Assembly: GCA_905480605.1 (NCBI GenBank)
Contig: CAJQRD010000044.1
Span: forward strand, 36,769-100,768
Reading direction: 5' to 3'
DNA length: 64,000 nt
From: an uncultured Saprospiraceae bacterium
GTDB taxonomy: Bacteria > Bacteroidota > Bacteroidia > Chitinophagales > Saprospiraceae
Part shown: positions 43,098 through 52,793 of the stretch, in pieces
Position numbering within the stretch: the stretch's first letter is position 1
Layout of the letters: every line of letters begins with the position of its first letter
Notes under the pieces: generated by a model
The model's database searches: none
Seen by the model: only the letters and a program-made list of their open reading frames with translations
Told to the model about the DNA's origin: nothing
Made by a program: the position numbers and the translations under genes

Positions 43098-44767
43098 AAT
43101 TTGATTATTTTTTCTGCTGATATCGTTTGGTTTTTCTCTGTCTTAATATTTAAAATATAAAAGCCTGAATCGAGTGTTGAAACATCGACTCTGTTATCAA
43201 ATGCCGTCAAGTTAAATTCTGCTGCTTTTACACCATTTATATTGTAAATTTCTAGGATAGATCGCTGAGAGTAATTTGTGTTTAAATATAAAAATTCCTG
43301 AACTGGATTTGGAAACACTTTTGTTGAAAATTCTAAGTTTTCATCATTAGTAGCCGTCGTAAATATAATACATGGGTTGCCAAATGGATTCAACTCAATA
43401 GGTTCGTCAGGAGTCAAATCTCGGTTTTGAAAAGCAGGATAAAATTCTGGATATTTATACGTTCGGAAGATTGAGTTTCCTGTCGCAATTGTTCCTTGAG
43501 GCAATGGTTGAGATCCAACTGGGTTTTGATACTCCCAAACAATTTGCTTATTTTCTCCAACCTCCCAAACATATCCTGTCTGCCCATTAGTAATAAGTGT
43601 ATTTCCATTGGCCAATCGTTCTGCGTTTGAGACACGTCCAACACTAAAGTCAATTCCTCCATTAAATTTATCGTAAGTCCAAAAAAGTTTTTCTGGACCA
43701 TATGGTTTATCGTTTTCTAAAACATAATCACCATTAGAATCTATTGGTGGGTCAAGAACATCAATAGAAGAATACCCTCTATTCGTTCCGTTGTTAAACA
43801 CCATTATTTTTCCTTTATCTTCACCATACTCAATCCAATAAGCAGCATGCTGGCCCGAAAAAACCTGGTCTTCTTCATCTCCTCTTTGATAAATCCTTGG
43901 GTTTCCCCATCTGTATAAGATATCACCACCCTTTCCAGCGTTTCCTCCATTGTGGCTTGCGGATTCTGCAATTGTTGTACTGTGGTCGATAACCCAAAAT
44001 TCTCCAAAATTTCTTGAGTTAACAATTATTTGATCAAGCTCTGGGTTATAGTCTAACGCATTACAGTGGTTCCAATCTGGACTACCCGTAAGACCTCCGC
44101 CAAAATTTAAGTTCATATCAACTAACTCTGGATGTTCTGATATAACACCATATGTCCCTAGTGTTGAATCTTTGTCTTGAATAAGGTGGTCCCAAATGTG
44201 CCAATCCCAAACCAATTCGGCGCTATCATTACCTATAGGCTTTAACTCCATTACCTTATCAGGCCATAGACCCAAACTTGATAGCTCCCGTTCAACGCCA
44301 ATCATTTTTGCTTCAGCAACAGAGATGTGCTCCCAGGCCAAAACCAGAATATTCCCATTTGGCAGAGCTTCAACATCATGATGCTGATGATGGTTTTCAT
44401 CTGCAATATGGTAAGACCAAATTAGCTCTCCCTCCCAATTATAAATCTCAACAATACCTCCTCTTCCTCCTCCAGAAAAACCCCCAGGAACAGAACCTGT
44501 TCTCAATAAACTTCCGTTTTCTAAAAGATATGCCACCGCACCTGGCCTATACTGACTCTGCCAACTGTTAATCAATAGACCGCAGTTATCCACTAAATAT
44601 GTCGTCCGAGATAAAGAAGGTGCCAGCAGTGTGTATCCATTTTGAGCACTTGATGTATTTAATAACGTTCCTAATGTTTGATCTTGAGCTTGGCTATCTT
44701 TCGTAAAAAGCATTTGAACTAATACTAACAAAAACACAATGGCTTGACACTTAAGGTTAACGCTCAT
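43094..44767 (-). CDS. Arylsulfotransferase-family protein with T9SS sorting domain (copy 2 of operon)
   Basis: Protein of 557 residues with the same build as its neighbours: signal peptide (TKDSQAQ), ASST-type domain with HQHHDVEALPNGNILVLAWE, LVWDWHIWDHLIQ, DWNHCNALDYN and IDHSTTI, then a sorting domain from VFPNPVQEFLYLN. The conserved histidines line up with the other two copies, which argues that all three remain under selection. It starts 5 nt after the upstream copy and overlaps the downstream one by 4 nt. Secreted location is implied by the signal peptide plus T9SS domain; substrate unknown. Confidence 0.82.
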   Translation of the reverse strand: MSVNLKCQAIVFLLVLVQMLFTKDSQAQDQTLGTLLNTSSAQNGYTLLAPSLSRTTYLVDNCGLLINSWQSQYRPGAVAYLLENGSLLRTGSVPGGFSGGGRGGIVEIYNWEGELIWSYHIADENHHQHHDVEALPNGNILVLAWEHISVAEAKMIGVERELSSLGLWPDKVMELKPIGNDSAELVWDWHIWDHLIQDKDSTLGTYGVISEHPELVDMNLNFGGGLTGSPDWNHCNALDYNPELDQIIVNSRNFGEFWVIDHSTTIAESASHNGGNAGKGGDILYRWGNPRIYQRGDEEDQVFSGQHAAYWIEYGEDKGKIMVFNNGTNRGYSSIDVLDPPIDSNGDYVLENDKPYGPEKLFWTYDKFNGGIDFSVGRVSNAERLANGNTLITNGQTGYVWEVGENKQIVWEYQNPVGSQPLPQGTIATGNSIFRTYKYPEFYPAFQNRDLTPDEPIELNPFGNPCIIFTTATNDENLEFSTKVFPNPVQEFLYLNTNYSQRSILEIYNINGVKAAEFNLTAFDNRVDVSTLDSGFYILNIKTEKNQTISAEKIIKL

Positions 44768-44772
44768 ATTTT

Positions 44773-46452
44773 CTATTCTTTTATTATTTTAAGTACTTGA
44801 GCTTGATCCTTAACCCTTATTTTTAAAAAATAGAAGCCTTTAGAAAGATCATTCATGTCAATTTGAGAATTCCTATTTAAGTAGCCTTTTCTATAAACCG
44901 TTCCATTTACATCATAAAGCTCAAAATATAAATCATCATTTATTAATGACTCAATTGTTATTACCTCATTTACTGGATTGGGGTATATTTTAAAAGCATT
45001 TGTAGTCGACACGCTCGTTGTTGAGGTTGTTGTGTCAATTAAAAAACAACCCATATAATCTGGGTCTATTTCTAGAACACCCATTGGCACCAAGACCTTA
45101 CCATCAAACGCTTCGTAGTCATAACTATACCTTTCTGCTCTGAATATATCATTTGCAAATGCATTCGTACCCTGCATTATTGGTCCTGAATTACTTACTG
45201 GATTGATATAGTCCCAGACCTTTTTTTCGTCAGGTGTGATTTCTCTAATTCGTCCGTGGTTTCCAGAAGCAATCAATAAGTTATTATTCTTTAAAACCTG
45301 AACGCTTGATAACCTAGGAGATGAAAAGCTTAATTCTTCACTATCGTTTATTGTCTTATGGTCATCTACCATAAATATTCCATCAGAAGATAAAACATAT
45401 TCACCATTTATAATAGTTGGGCTTATAAACTCAACACTTGAAATGTCAAGTCCCGGCGATCCTATTCCATTGTTAAAAACAGTAAATCCAACTTTGTTAG
45501 AATCTTCACTTTCAAGCCAGGAAGCATGGTGTTGAGCAAACAGCAATTGATCATCTGCTGTTCCTTTATTATAGGATGCATTATTGCCCCATCGAAATAA
45601 AAGATTGCCACCTTTACCAGAGCGTCCCCCCTGGCCAGAACTCGCCTCTTCTATGGTTGTACTATGGTCAATAATATAAACTTCGTTAAAGTCTCTTGAA
45701 CTTAGCATTATTTCATCTCTAACTTCATTATATTGAATTGAATTCATATGCATCCAATCTGAATTACCTGGTTCACTTGGAGAAAATGCATTCGCAATTT
45801 TATAATTTATATGAAAAAGATTGGGGGAAGAAGCAATATCGCCAAAGTTATCTAATATTGAATCTCGCTCTTGTACCAAATGATCAAACACGTGCCACTC
45901 CCAGACAATTCTAGCAGAGTCAATACCAATTGGTTTAAGTTCAACTATATGTTCAAACCAAACACCGTCGGGCCTAGTCAGTGATGGTATTCTTCCTGCC
46001 TGAATTGCCTCTTCACGTGATTTGCGCTCCCAGGCTAAAACTAAAACATTTCCATTTGGTAAGGGTTGAAAGTCATGGTGATGTCTTACTTTATCATTTG
46101 AATAGATAAAGCTCCAAATCAATTTATTATCCCATGATTTGTGAACAATTCTACCTCCTGAACCTCCAGCCCCAAAAAGTCCAGAGGAGCGTTCAGCTCT
46201 AAATAAAGAACCATCTTCTTGAAGGTATGCCAATAGGGCGGGTGGACTATCAAAGGTCCATTCTTTTATTTTTTCGCCACAATTGTCAATAAGGTATGTT
46301 CTGTTTGAAGACATCGGAGAAATCAACGTATACCCATTATAAGAAAGCGAATCATATTGTATCAACCCGACTGTTTTAGGATCTTGTCCAGTTACATTTG
46401 TAACAATACATACAAGCAACAAGCATAAAACTATTTTTTGATATAAGTTCAT
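44773..46452 (-). CDS. Arylsulfotransferase-family protein with T9SS sorting domain (copy 1 of operon)
   Basis: First gene of the operon, 559 residues. Signal peptide (IVTNVTGQ), ASST-type domain with HHHDFQPLPNGNVLVLAWE, IVWEWHVFDHLVQ, DWMHMNSIQYN and YIIDHSTTI, and a T9SS domain from IYPNPVNEVITI to VLKIIKE. It has a Gly-rich loop (SGLFGAGGSGGRI) shared with its paralogues (SGGGRGG, AGGGGA). A TACATTTG box lies 5 nt before the ATG, so the transcript may be nearly leaderless. PAPS-independent sulfotransfer is a family expectation only. Confidence 0.82.
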   Translation of the reverse strand: MNLYQKIVLCLLLVCIVTNVTGQDPKTVGLIQYDSLSYNGYTLISPMSSNRTYLIDNCGEKIKEWTFDSPPALLAYLQEDGSLFRAERSSGLFGAGGSGGRIVHKSWDNKLIWSFIYSNDKVRHHHDFQPLPNGNVLVLAWERKSREEAIQAGRIPSLTRPDGVWFEHIVELKPIGIDSARIVWEWHVFDHLVQERDSILDNFGDIASSPNLFHINYKIANAFSPSEPGNSDWMHMNSIQYNEVRDEIMLSSRDFNEVYIIDHSTTIEEASSGQGGRSGKGGNLLFRWGNNASYNKGTADDQLLFAQHHASWLESEDSNKVGFTVFNNGIGSPGLDISSVEFISPTIINGEYVLSSDGIFMVDDHKTINDSEELSFSSPRLSSVQVLKNNNLLIASGNHGRIREITPDEKKVWDYINPVSNSGPIMQGTNAFANDIFRAERYSYDYEAFDGKVLVPMGVLEIDPDYMGCFLIDTTTSTTSVSTTNAFKIYPNPVNEVITIESLINDDLYFELYDVNGTVYRKGYLNRNSQIDMNDLSKGFYFLKIRVKDQAQVLKIIKE

Positions 46453-46457
46453 TGTTA

Positions 46458-46465
46458 CAAATGTA
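46458..46465 (-). promoter_or_regulatory. -7 promoter box of the sulfotransferase operon
   Basis: TACATTTG on the minus strand fits TAnnTTTG and ends 5 nt before the ATG at 46452. No clear -33 element is visible in the 17-23 nt before it. Confidence 0.35.
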
Positions 46466-46530
46466 CTGAGACCATATTAGTATATGTAGTTGATATAAGA
46501 CAAAATTGATATTCTAATAAGGCCAGAAAT

Positions 46531-46569
46531 AAAAAAAGCGATAATCTGAATCAGATTATCGCTTTTTTT
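46531..46569. terminator. Strong terminator after ppiD
   Basis: Perfect 19-bp inverted repeat (AAAAAAAGCGATAATCTGA and its complement) separated by one base. It sits directly after the minus-strand ppiD and ends in a T-run in both directions. Confidence 0.88.
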
Positions 46570-46591
46570 ATTTCCCTAAAGGTGTCTACAG

Positions 46592-48727
46592 TTAAAAGAA
46601 AATTGATCTACCGTCTTCAATATTAGCACGTTTTTTTAAATTTTCCATAATCTTAAATGAAACTTGGGATTTGGTTGAAGTTGCTAAACTTGTTTTTAAG
46701 AAAGGAATATTATTCGGTGCGCTTGCTGGTTGTTGACTAAGTGGCGAAATTACAAATACCCCACTATTACCAACAATTGGCTTAGAAACCGTTTGCGGTG
46801 CTAAGTTAAATGCTGCTGCTATTACTTTAGGTTCATTTCCTACACCCTGAACAAATTGAGCTACCATAGAAACACCTGAGGCTGTCAAAGCTTCAACAGC
46901 ATTTTGAGAAGCTACATCTTCTAAACTTGTAACAGATAAAGCAGAAGCAAATTTTTGTCCTTTCTTCTTATTCATCACTGCTGCCTCAATTTGATCTTTA
47001 ACAGATGCTACAGATTTCATTCCTTTAGGATTGATACTCTTTAATGTAGCAATAACGTATTTGTTATCATAGTACTTAACTCTATCTGTATATCTATAAA
47101 TTTCTGGTGAAACATCTCCAATGCTTGTATTAGAATCATATGCCCATAACACCATATCTCTTGATGTTTGTTCTGAACCCAATGTTCCGACTGCAGAATC
47201 GTTTTTCTTTATAGAAGGAGAACTTGTAAGTGTAACATCACTTTCAGCATCAACCGCTGCTTTCAAAGAATCATACGTTTTGTTGTTGCTTAATATCTCA
47301 CTCACTTTATCATACATATCTCCTTGTGTTTGCTCAGAAGGAATGATAGCCTGACCGATAGTTGCAATCTGGAATTTATTATCTTGATTGTTGAAAACCT
47401 GGTTTTCAACTTTAATCAAATGAACTCCATAGTCTGTTTGTACCGTATACAATCCACCTTTTTTACCTTTAAAGCTTGCTACTGTAAACTCTTTAACCAT
47501 TTTTGTTTGGTCAAAAGATTCATAGAACCCTTCATTATCAACCACACCTGGGTCATCACTATGTTCTTTGGCTAAGTCTTTAAAACTCTTGCCTCCTTTT
47601 TTGTATGCATTTTCAATTGAGTCAATAACTGCCTTTGCTTTTGCAACTGCAGCAACATCCGTTCTAACCGCATTTTTAAGAATGTGTGTTACAGATACTG
47701 AATCTGGATAAACTCTTTTGTCAATTAACTTAACCACCAACATATTACCACTTTGTTCAAAAGGACCATATGCTTCGCCTGAATTCAAGGCAGCAATTTG
47801 TTCTCTTGCAACTTCTGGTAACTGATCTATTGTTCCATATATGTGAGAATAAGATCCTCTGTTAGATGTCGCAAATAAAGAATCACTTGTTGTTCTTTCA
47901 AGCTCTGTTTTTACAAACTCTGCTTTTAAGTCTGTTAATGATTGTCTTATAGCTTCTTTGTCATCTTCGGATGCAGTAACATTAAATGATGCAAACTCAA
48001 TAACTCTTGATTCTTCAGTTTCTTCATACAATTCTTTATTATCATTCATATAAGATTTGAAATCCGAATCTGTCAATTCAACGTCTGAGCCGTCAATATT
48101 ATCAAAAGGAATTTTTACATATTTAAAATCCGCTTTAGAATTTTCCATTTTGAAAGACTCTTCAGCCATCCAAGAAGGTGTATAAACTCCTTTGTTGATT
48201 AAAGTATTCAATTTAGATTGAAGTGCGTCTTTAACAATTTGCTTTTCCTGCTCTCCCCAATATGCCTCAAACTCTGGATTCAATGCTTCGCCAGCCTCAA
48301 GTGTATTTCTAAACTGCTGTAGTGTAGCTACATCCAATTGACCAGTTTGTGGGTTCCTCCAGTTTGCTTGGATTATTTGACTTGGGTTTGGTCCAAATTG
48401 AAGATCCATCAATTCTTCTCTAGAAACATTCAAACCTAAAGCATCTGCTTCTTTGTTTACCAATGCGTTTTCAACATAAAAATCCCAAATTGTCTTTCTT
48501 TTTTGGAAAATGTCTGTACCTGCATTTCTATAATAAGCCTGTTCTGTTCTTGAAAAATCTTGATAATTGATCTTTTGACCATCAACATTTCCCATTGTCA
48601 TGCTTGTAACTGCACCTCCAGGACCACTTGACCCTGTCATATCCATCATAATGAATGCTGCCAGTGCTAATCCTAAAAGCAATAATACAAACCAAAAGTT
48701 TTTCCTAATCTTTCCTATTAGAGCCAT
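46592..48727 (-). CDS. ppiD: PpiD-like periplasmic peptidyl-prolyl isomerase
   Basis: Inner-membrane-anchored folding factor of 711 residues. One N-terminal helix (about 11-30, FWFVLLLLGLALAAFIMMD) follows a short basic cytosolic tail. A SurA_N-like chaperone region spans about 45-270 (GNVDGQKINYQDF, VNKEADALGLNVSREE). A parvulin domain lies at about 340-445 (VSVTHILK, FKDLAKEHSDDPGVVDNEG, VQTDYGVHLIKV). The remainder is a second helical chaperone part. It helps exported proteins fold near the SecYEG exit, which fits the many secreted proteins of the window. Single gene with its own terminator. Confidence 0.87.
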   Translation of the reverse strand: MALIGKIRKNFWFVLLLLGLALAAFIMMDMTGSSGPGGAVTSMTMGNVDGQKINYQDFSRTEQAYYRNAGTDIFQKRKTIWDFYVENALVNKEADALGLNVSREELMDLQFGPNPSQIIQANWRNPQTGQLDVATLQQFRNTLEAGEALNPEFEAYWGEQEKQIVKDALQSKLNTLINKGVYTPSWMAEESFKMENSKADFKYVKIPFDNIDGSDVELTDSDFKSYMNDNKELYEETEESRVIEFASFNVTASEDDKEAIRQSLTDLKAEFVKTELERTTSDSLFATSNRGSYSHIYGTIDQLPEVAREQIAALNSGEAYGPFEQSGNMLVVKLIDKRVYPDSVSVTHILKNAVRTDVAAVAKAKAVIDSIENAYKKGGKSFKDLAKEHSDDPGVVDNEGFYESFDQTKMVKEFTVASFKGKKGGLYTVQTDYGVHLIKVENQVFNNQDNKFQIATIGQAIIPSEQTQGDMYDKVSEILSNNKTYDSLKAAVDAESDVTLTSSPSIKKNDSAVGTLGSEQTSRDMVLWAYDSNTSIGDVSPEIYRYTDRVKYYDNKYVIATLKSINPKGMKSVASVKDQIEAAVMNKKKGQKFASALSVTSLEDVASQNAVEALTASGVSMVAQFVQGVGNEPKVIAAAFNLAPQTVSKPIVGNSGVFVISPLSQQPASAPNNIPFLKTSLATSTKSQVSFKIMENLKKRANIEDGRSIFF

Positions 48728-49043
48728 TGTAAATTCTTAATACTTAGTAATGTATAAATAATATTATTCTTAATTTATTGTTTTCAGTGCTATTTAATTG
48801 GTTGCCAATAAGTTATAATGATCTTATTTCGAGGCCAAATGCATGAAAAAAGTTTTGCAAATGTAGCCTATTTTAAAACAATAATCAAAAATGATAGCAT
48901 TTACATAACAATTGGCATCTACAATACTATTCTTATATGTATGAACACATAACACATTACAAAAAAACGGCATGTTATTTGAACAATGTATAACAGAGAT
49001 TGAGTTTTTTACCTTAATCAATGGGTTTTTGAAAAGCTTAGTG
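48728..49043 (+). ncRNA. Candidate small RNA upstream of an orphan plus-strand terminator
   Basis: This 316-base gap lies between two minus-strand genes, yet it ends in a plus-strand terminator (next entry) with no plus-strand ORF upstream. A weak TTATTTCG box near 48824-48831, with TTGG about 24 nt earlier, might be a promoter. A local stem TGTTAT...ATAACA lies near 48972-48994. No RNA family is recognised, and the ends are guesses. Confidence 0.25.
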
Positions 49044-49070
49044 GACCGTTCTTTCCGAACGGTCTTTTTT
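49044..49070 (+). terminator. Orphan plus-strand terminator
   Basis: GACCGTTC (49044-49051) pairs with GAACGGTC (49057-49064), followed by six Ts. The T-run is on the plus strand only and overlaps the stop codon of the minus-strand gene ending at 49069. In the minus direction the hairpin has no T-run, so it is a poor terminator for that gene. Confidence 0.7.
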
Positions 49071-50541
49071 ATTGCCCCTGGCGATCTCTCTCTATCACTG
49101 TGTCTATTTGAAATACCTTTAAGTTTTTTCCTATAATCCTCCGTTCTTTGTTAAGAACATAAACTTCAGGGGTTATATCAACATAGTATTTTGCATAAAT
49201 AGACCTGTTTGTTGGGTCGTGGACATTGGTGAATGACATTTTGTTCTTTTTTATATATGCTTTCCATTCTTCATCATTTGTGTCAATTGCAATTGCATAT
49301 ACATCTACTTGATTATTGGCCTTGTTTTTATTATACCAATCCACTAATAGAGGTGACTCTTTCATACAGTGTTCACATGTGGGATTATACAAATAAACAA
49401 CAATATAATCTGCCGTCTTTTCATAGATCGATTTTGTTTCACCCTTTTCGTTTGTTGACACAACATCTGGTCCCTTTAACCCTACAAGACTTTGAGCCAT
49501 CTCACCAGCTCTTTGTTGAAGTCCATAAACCTCTACCGAATCTGCCCAAAATGCGCGTTCATGCGTGAAGTACTTTTGTATCATGTTTACAAATACTGCC
49601 TCTGGATCCATGAGGTTTGTTTTGGTCGGCTCAAACTGTATCGCGATCCAGTTTGTTATAAATTTATAATATCCTGGATAACCTAAGATTTGATCAATCA
49701 ACATATTCGCTGAGCTCATTATAGAATCTGGGCTTTGTGGTGTTATCTCATTAAAGTAACGCTTTAGCTTATTGATTATAACAGGTGTACGTATCAGCCT
49801 TATGTCAGACCAATCAACATTATCCCAGAATTCTTTTCTGTAATGATAAACCTTCTCTTCATCGGTTCCCGTTTCTCTAATTGTTGGATTCTGTCCTGCT
49901 TTTTTAAATTGTACAAACAACAGATCTTCATTGCCACTATATAACTCATTTAAGTGGGCGGTTCTTTCTTTTTCTAGTTCCACCCTTTGGTTAAGTACCG
50001 TTTTATATGCACCACTTTGTTTATCTGCTATTCCCTTCAACTGAGTACTTATTGATCTGTATCGTGGGTTATATGAAGATTCAAATTTTAAGTTTTTATA
50101 ATACAATTCGTTTTCTTTTGCACCTTTAACAGTCATGGAATTAATCAAATCACTTGAATTGCATACCATTTCAAATTTTTGATCCTTTCCCAGTATTATT
50201 TGCACAAATTCATTAGAGGGCAATGAAACATAGTACAACCCTTGTGGATAACCTTTTGAGTTCTCGAAATTTACTTTGCTACTTTTAAAGTCACTGGAAT
50301 CTACCCTAAAATGACCTTCTGCCACAAAGCCGATCAAATAAGACGTCGCGTCTTTTGCACCTTCAACGGTTACTGAAAAGTCAGCTGGTCCACCTAAAAC
50401 CGGCTCCATTTGGTCTCCGTTGGCTACTTTTTCCATTTTATCGGTGGCTTCTGTTGATGACTTTGATGCTGCTGTGTCTGGGCTTGAAGTGTTATTACAA
50501 GCAAATAGTATTACAAATAAAAAAATCTGTACCATCTTCAT
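49069..50541 (-). CDS. Thioredoxin-like lipoprotein (DUF4369/DUF5106-type)
   Basis: Lipoprotein of 490 residues: signal ending LFACNN with the lipid-accepting Cys near residue 15, then a Ser/Thr/Ala-rich linker. Residues about 50-150 are beta-rich as in DUF4369 domains, the middle is helical (DUF5106-like), and about 350-475 is a thioredoxin fold with active site PTCEHCMKES. This layout is common in Bacteroidota thiol-disulfide proteins (TlpA/ResA relatives). It starts 10 nt after the frameshifted glycosyltransferase, so it may be the last gene of the polysaccharide operon. Substrate unknown. Confidence 0.78.
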   Translation of the reverse strand: MKMVQIFLFVILFACNNTSSPDTAASKSSTEATDKMEKVANGDQMEPVLGGPADFSVTVEGAKDATSYLIGFVAEGHFRVDSSDFKSSKVNFENSKGYPQGLYYVSLPSNEFVQIILGKDQKFEMVCNSSDLINSMTVKGAKENELYYKNLKFESSYNPRYRSISTQLKGIADKQSGAYKTVLNQRVELEKERTAHLNELYSGNEDLLFVQFKKAGQNPTIRETGTDEEKVYHYRKEFWDNVDWSDIRLIRTPVIINKLKRYFNEITPQSPDSIMSSANMLIDQILGYPGYYKFITNWIAIQFEPTKTNLMDPEAVFVNMIQKYFTHERAFWADSVEVYGLQQRAGEMAQSLVGLKGPDVVSTNEKGETKSIYEKTADYIVVYLYNPTCEHCMKESPLLVDWYNKNKANNQVDVYAIAIDTNDEEWKAYIKKNKMSFTNVHDPTNRSIYAKYYVDITPEVYVLNKERRIIGKNLKVFQIDTVIERDRQGQ

Positions 50542-50551
50542 ATTGAATTAT

Positions 50552-51681
50552 TTAGGCACAAAAATACACTTGTGAAACGATTTCATAAAGTTCCATAGAG
50601 ATTTTTTTTGAATTAAAATGTTTGATCGCCATTTCTCGCCATTTCTGCCCCATTTTAAGCAATTGTTTTTCATTTAATGCCATTATCTGTCGAATACCAT
50701 GCACTAGTGATTGAACATCCCTATCTTTAACCAAGTATCCGTTAATTCCATGTTCTACTGTTTGTCTACAACCTGCCACATCTGTTGTCACTACTGGTTT
50801 AGCCATAGCAAGCGCTTCCAAAATTACTCTAGGCATTCCTTCTCTATAACTTGGCAATACAATACAGTCACTTTTAGCTATTTGTGGTTTTATGTCATTA
50901 ACAAAACCTGAATATTGAACAATACCCTTATTGATATAATCAAAGAGTAAGCTTTTATTAACCATAGAAGGGTTGCCTTCATCAAACTCTCCTATTATCC
51001 TAAACTCTAAACCATTGCTGGTTTTCATTAATATTGCAGACGCTTGTAGAAATTCATTTATTCCTTTGTCTTTCAACAACCTGCCTATAAATGTGAATCT
51101 GCGTTTTGGATAATCACTTTTTTTGGAACTGGTTTGTAATCATCAACATCGATCCCACATCCATTCACAAACCCCGCTCTTTCTTTTTGAACAAGCTTAG
51201 AGTCAATAAAAAAATTCATGTCATCCTCATTTTCAAAAATGATTTTTTGATGAATTCCCTTAGTCATTTTGTATAGCAATTTGGTTATCCGATTGATCAG
51301 CCCTTTATGTAAAAAGGCATACCCCAAACCAGTAACAACCGCTATCGATTTTTTATGAGCCATCCACGCTGCTATTCCTCCATAGATGTTTGCTTTATGT
51401 GTATAGTGAATTATTACATCAGGGCTTACTGATTTGTATATTTTTTTTAATTCAAAAATTGATAACAAATCATTTATCGGATGTGTATGGTCTCTTTTAA
51501 GTCTTTTTAAATCTATGTGAATAACAGAAGGAAATTCTTCTTTATAAGAAATAAACTCATCTATTGGTGATGCAACAAATACTTGGTCGTCTTTTTCTCG
51601 AAACAGCTGAATAACATTTAGTCTAAACTTGTATATATTCCAAGTGGTATTAGCGACTATTAATATGCGTTTTTGTTTCAC
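50552..51681 (-). pseudogene. Glycosyltransferase family 4 gene split by a frameshift
   Basis: Two adjacent frames encode the halves of one GT-B glycosyltransferase. The first (GTG start at 51681) carries the N-terminal acceptor domain, ILIVANTTWNIYKFR and HYTHKANIYGG, and ends after VPKKVII. The second carries the donor domain, FIGRLLKDKGINEF, SYREGMPRVILEALAMAKPV and TDVAGCRQTVEHG. The frames would join if the tract of seven As (51118-51124, coding-strand view) had eight: the protein would then read KKSDYPKRRFTFIGR. So the lesion is a single missing A in a homopolymer: a real inactivation, phase variation, transcriptional slippage or a sequencing error. It lies between manC and a lipoprotein gene in a polysaccharide cluster. 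Confidence 0.8.
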
Positions 51682-51686
51682 TATTT

Positions 51687-52766
51687 TTATAAAAAATCTG
51701 GATTATCTATCGATTGGCGCAAAGCCTTAATATTTTGTTCTTCGCTTTTTGGATATATCAGTAAAACATCTTTTTCATCAATAACAATATAATCTTCAAG
51801 CCCTTTAATTACAACCAACTTTTCAGCATCAGACCTTACTATACAATCTGTTGAATCAATCAACATTGTATTTTTTCCTATAACAACGGAACCTTCTTCA
51901 TTTTTATCTTTAAAGGCATGAAGGGCATTCCATGTTCCCAAGTCACTCCAGCCAATATCAACTGGTAGTGTATATACATTTTGTGCTTTTTCTAGTATTG
52001 CATAATCAACGGATATCTTTGGTGTTTGTGGATATACCTCATCTATATATTCTTGCTCTCCTTCTGTATTATACTTAGAGAAATCCTTATTTAAAATGTT
52101 ATAAATATCAGCTGCATTTTCTTTAAAACTCTTCAATATTGTATCAACTGACCAAACAAATATTCCTGCATTCCAATAATAAGACCCATTGTCGACGTAT
52201 TGTTGCGCCACTTCTAGGTTTGGCTTCTCTCTAAAGGATTTTACTTTTTCCACCCCGTTTTCTGTCACTTTATTGGAGGATTCTATATAACCATAACCCG
52301 TATCTGGTCTTGTAGGCTGAATTCCCATTGTCAAAATAACATCATTTTGAAATGCATAGTCCAAAGACTGAACAATTTTATCCAAGAAAAACTCTTCTTT
52401 CAGTATCACATGATCTGAAGGAGCAATAACAAAGCATGCATTTTTATTTATTGCTTTCAGTCGCATAGCTGTGTAAGCAACACATGGGCCAGTATTATTT
52501 CTTGATGGCTCTGTTATTACATTCGCTTCCGGCATTTCTGGAATATGTTCCAGAACCAATCCTTTATAAGTCTTGTTTGTAACAACAAAGATTCTATCTG
52601 CGGGAATAATGTTTTGGAACCTCTCAAAAGTTAACCTTATTAAAGACTTGCCTACTCCTAAAATGTCAAGAAATTGCTTAGGCAGATCCTCTCTGCTCGC
52701 CGGCCAAAACCTTGATCCAACACCTCCCGCCATTATAGCAACATAATAATTATCCATCTTACTCAT
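51687..52766 (-). CDS. manC: Mannose-1-phosphate guanylyltransferase
   Basis: Cytosolic nucleotidyltransferase of 359 residues that makes GDP-mannose from mannose 1-phosphate and GTP. The nucleotide-binding signature MAGGVGSRFWPASREDLPKQFL is intact, with later VIAPSDHVI and FREKPN and YYWNAGIFVW typical of the GMP group. It is the short form without the phosphomannose isomerase domain. It starts at 52766, though an ATG three codons later is equally good. It supplies activated mannose for the glycan built by the neighbouring glycosyltransferase and polymerase genes, and perhaps for protein O-mannosylation. Confidence 0.92.
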   Translation of the reverse strand: MSKMDNYYVAIMAGGVGSRFWPASREDLPKQFLDILGVGKSLIRLTFERFQNIIPADRIFVVTNKTYKGLVLEHIPEMPEANVITEPSRNNTGPCVAYTAMRLKAINKNACFVIAPSDHVILKEEFFLDKIVQSLDYAFQNDVILTMGIQPTRPDTGYGYIESSNKVTENGVEKVKSFREKPNLEVAQQYVDNGSYYWNAGIFVWSVDTILKSFKENAADIYNILNKDFSKYNTEGEQEYIDEVYPQTPKISVDYAILEKAQNVYTLPVDIGWSDLGTWNALHAFKDKNEEGSVVIGKNTMLIDSTDCIVRSDAEKLVVIKGLEDYIVIDEKDVLLIYPKSEEQNIKALRQSIDNPDFL

Positions 52767-52793
52767 AATTCATTTTTGTTATGGTGAGTTTTG

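Noticed and set aside
48824..49021. Minus-strand frame of 65 codons in the gap before ppiD
   Set aside because: Cys- and Ile-rich without motif, opposite to the candidate small RNA; no supporting start signal.
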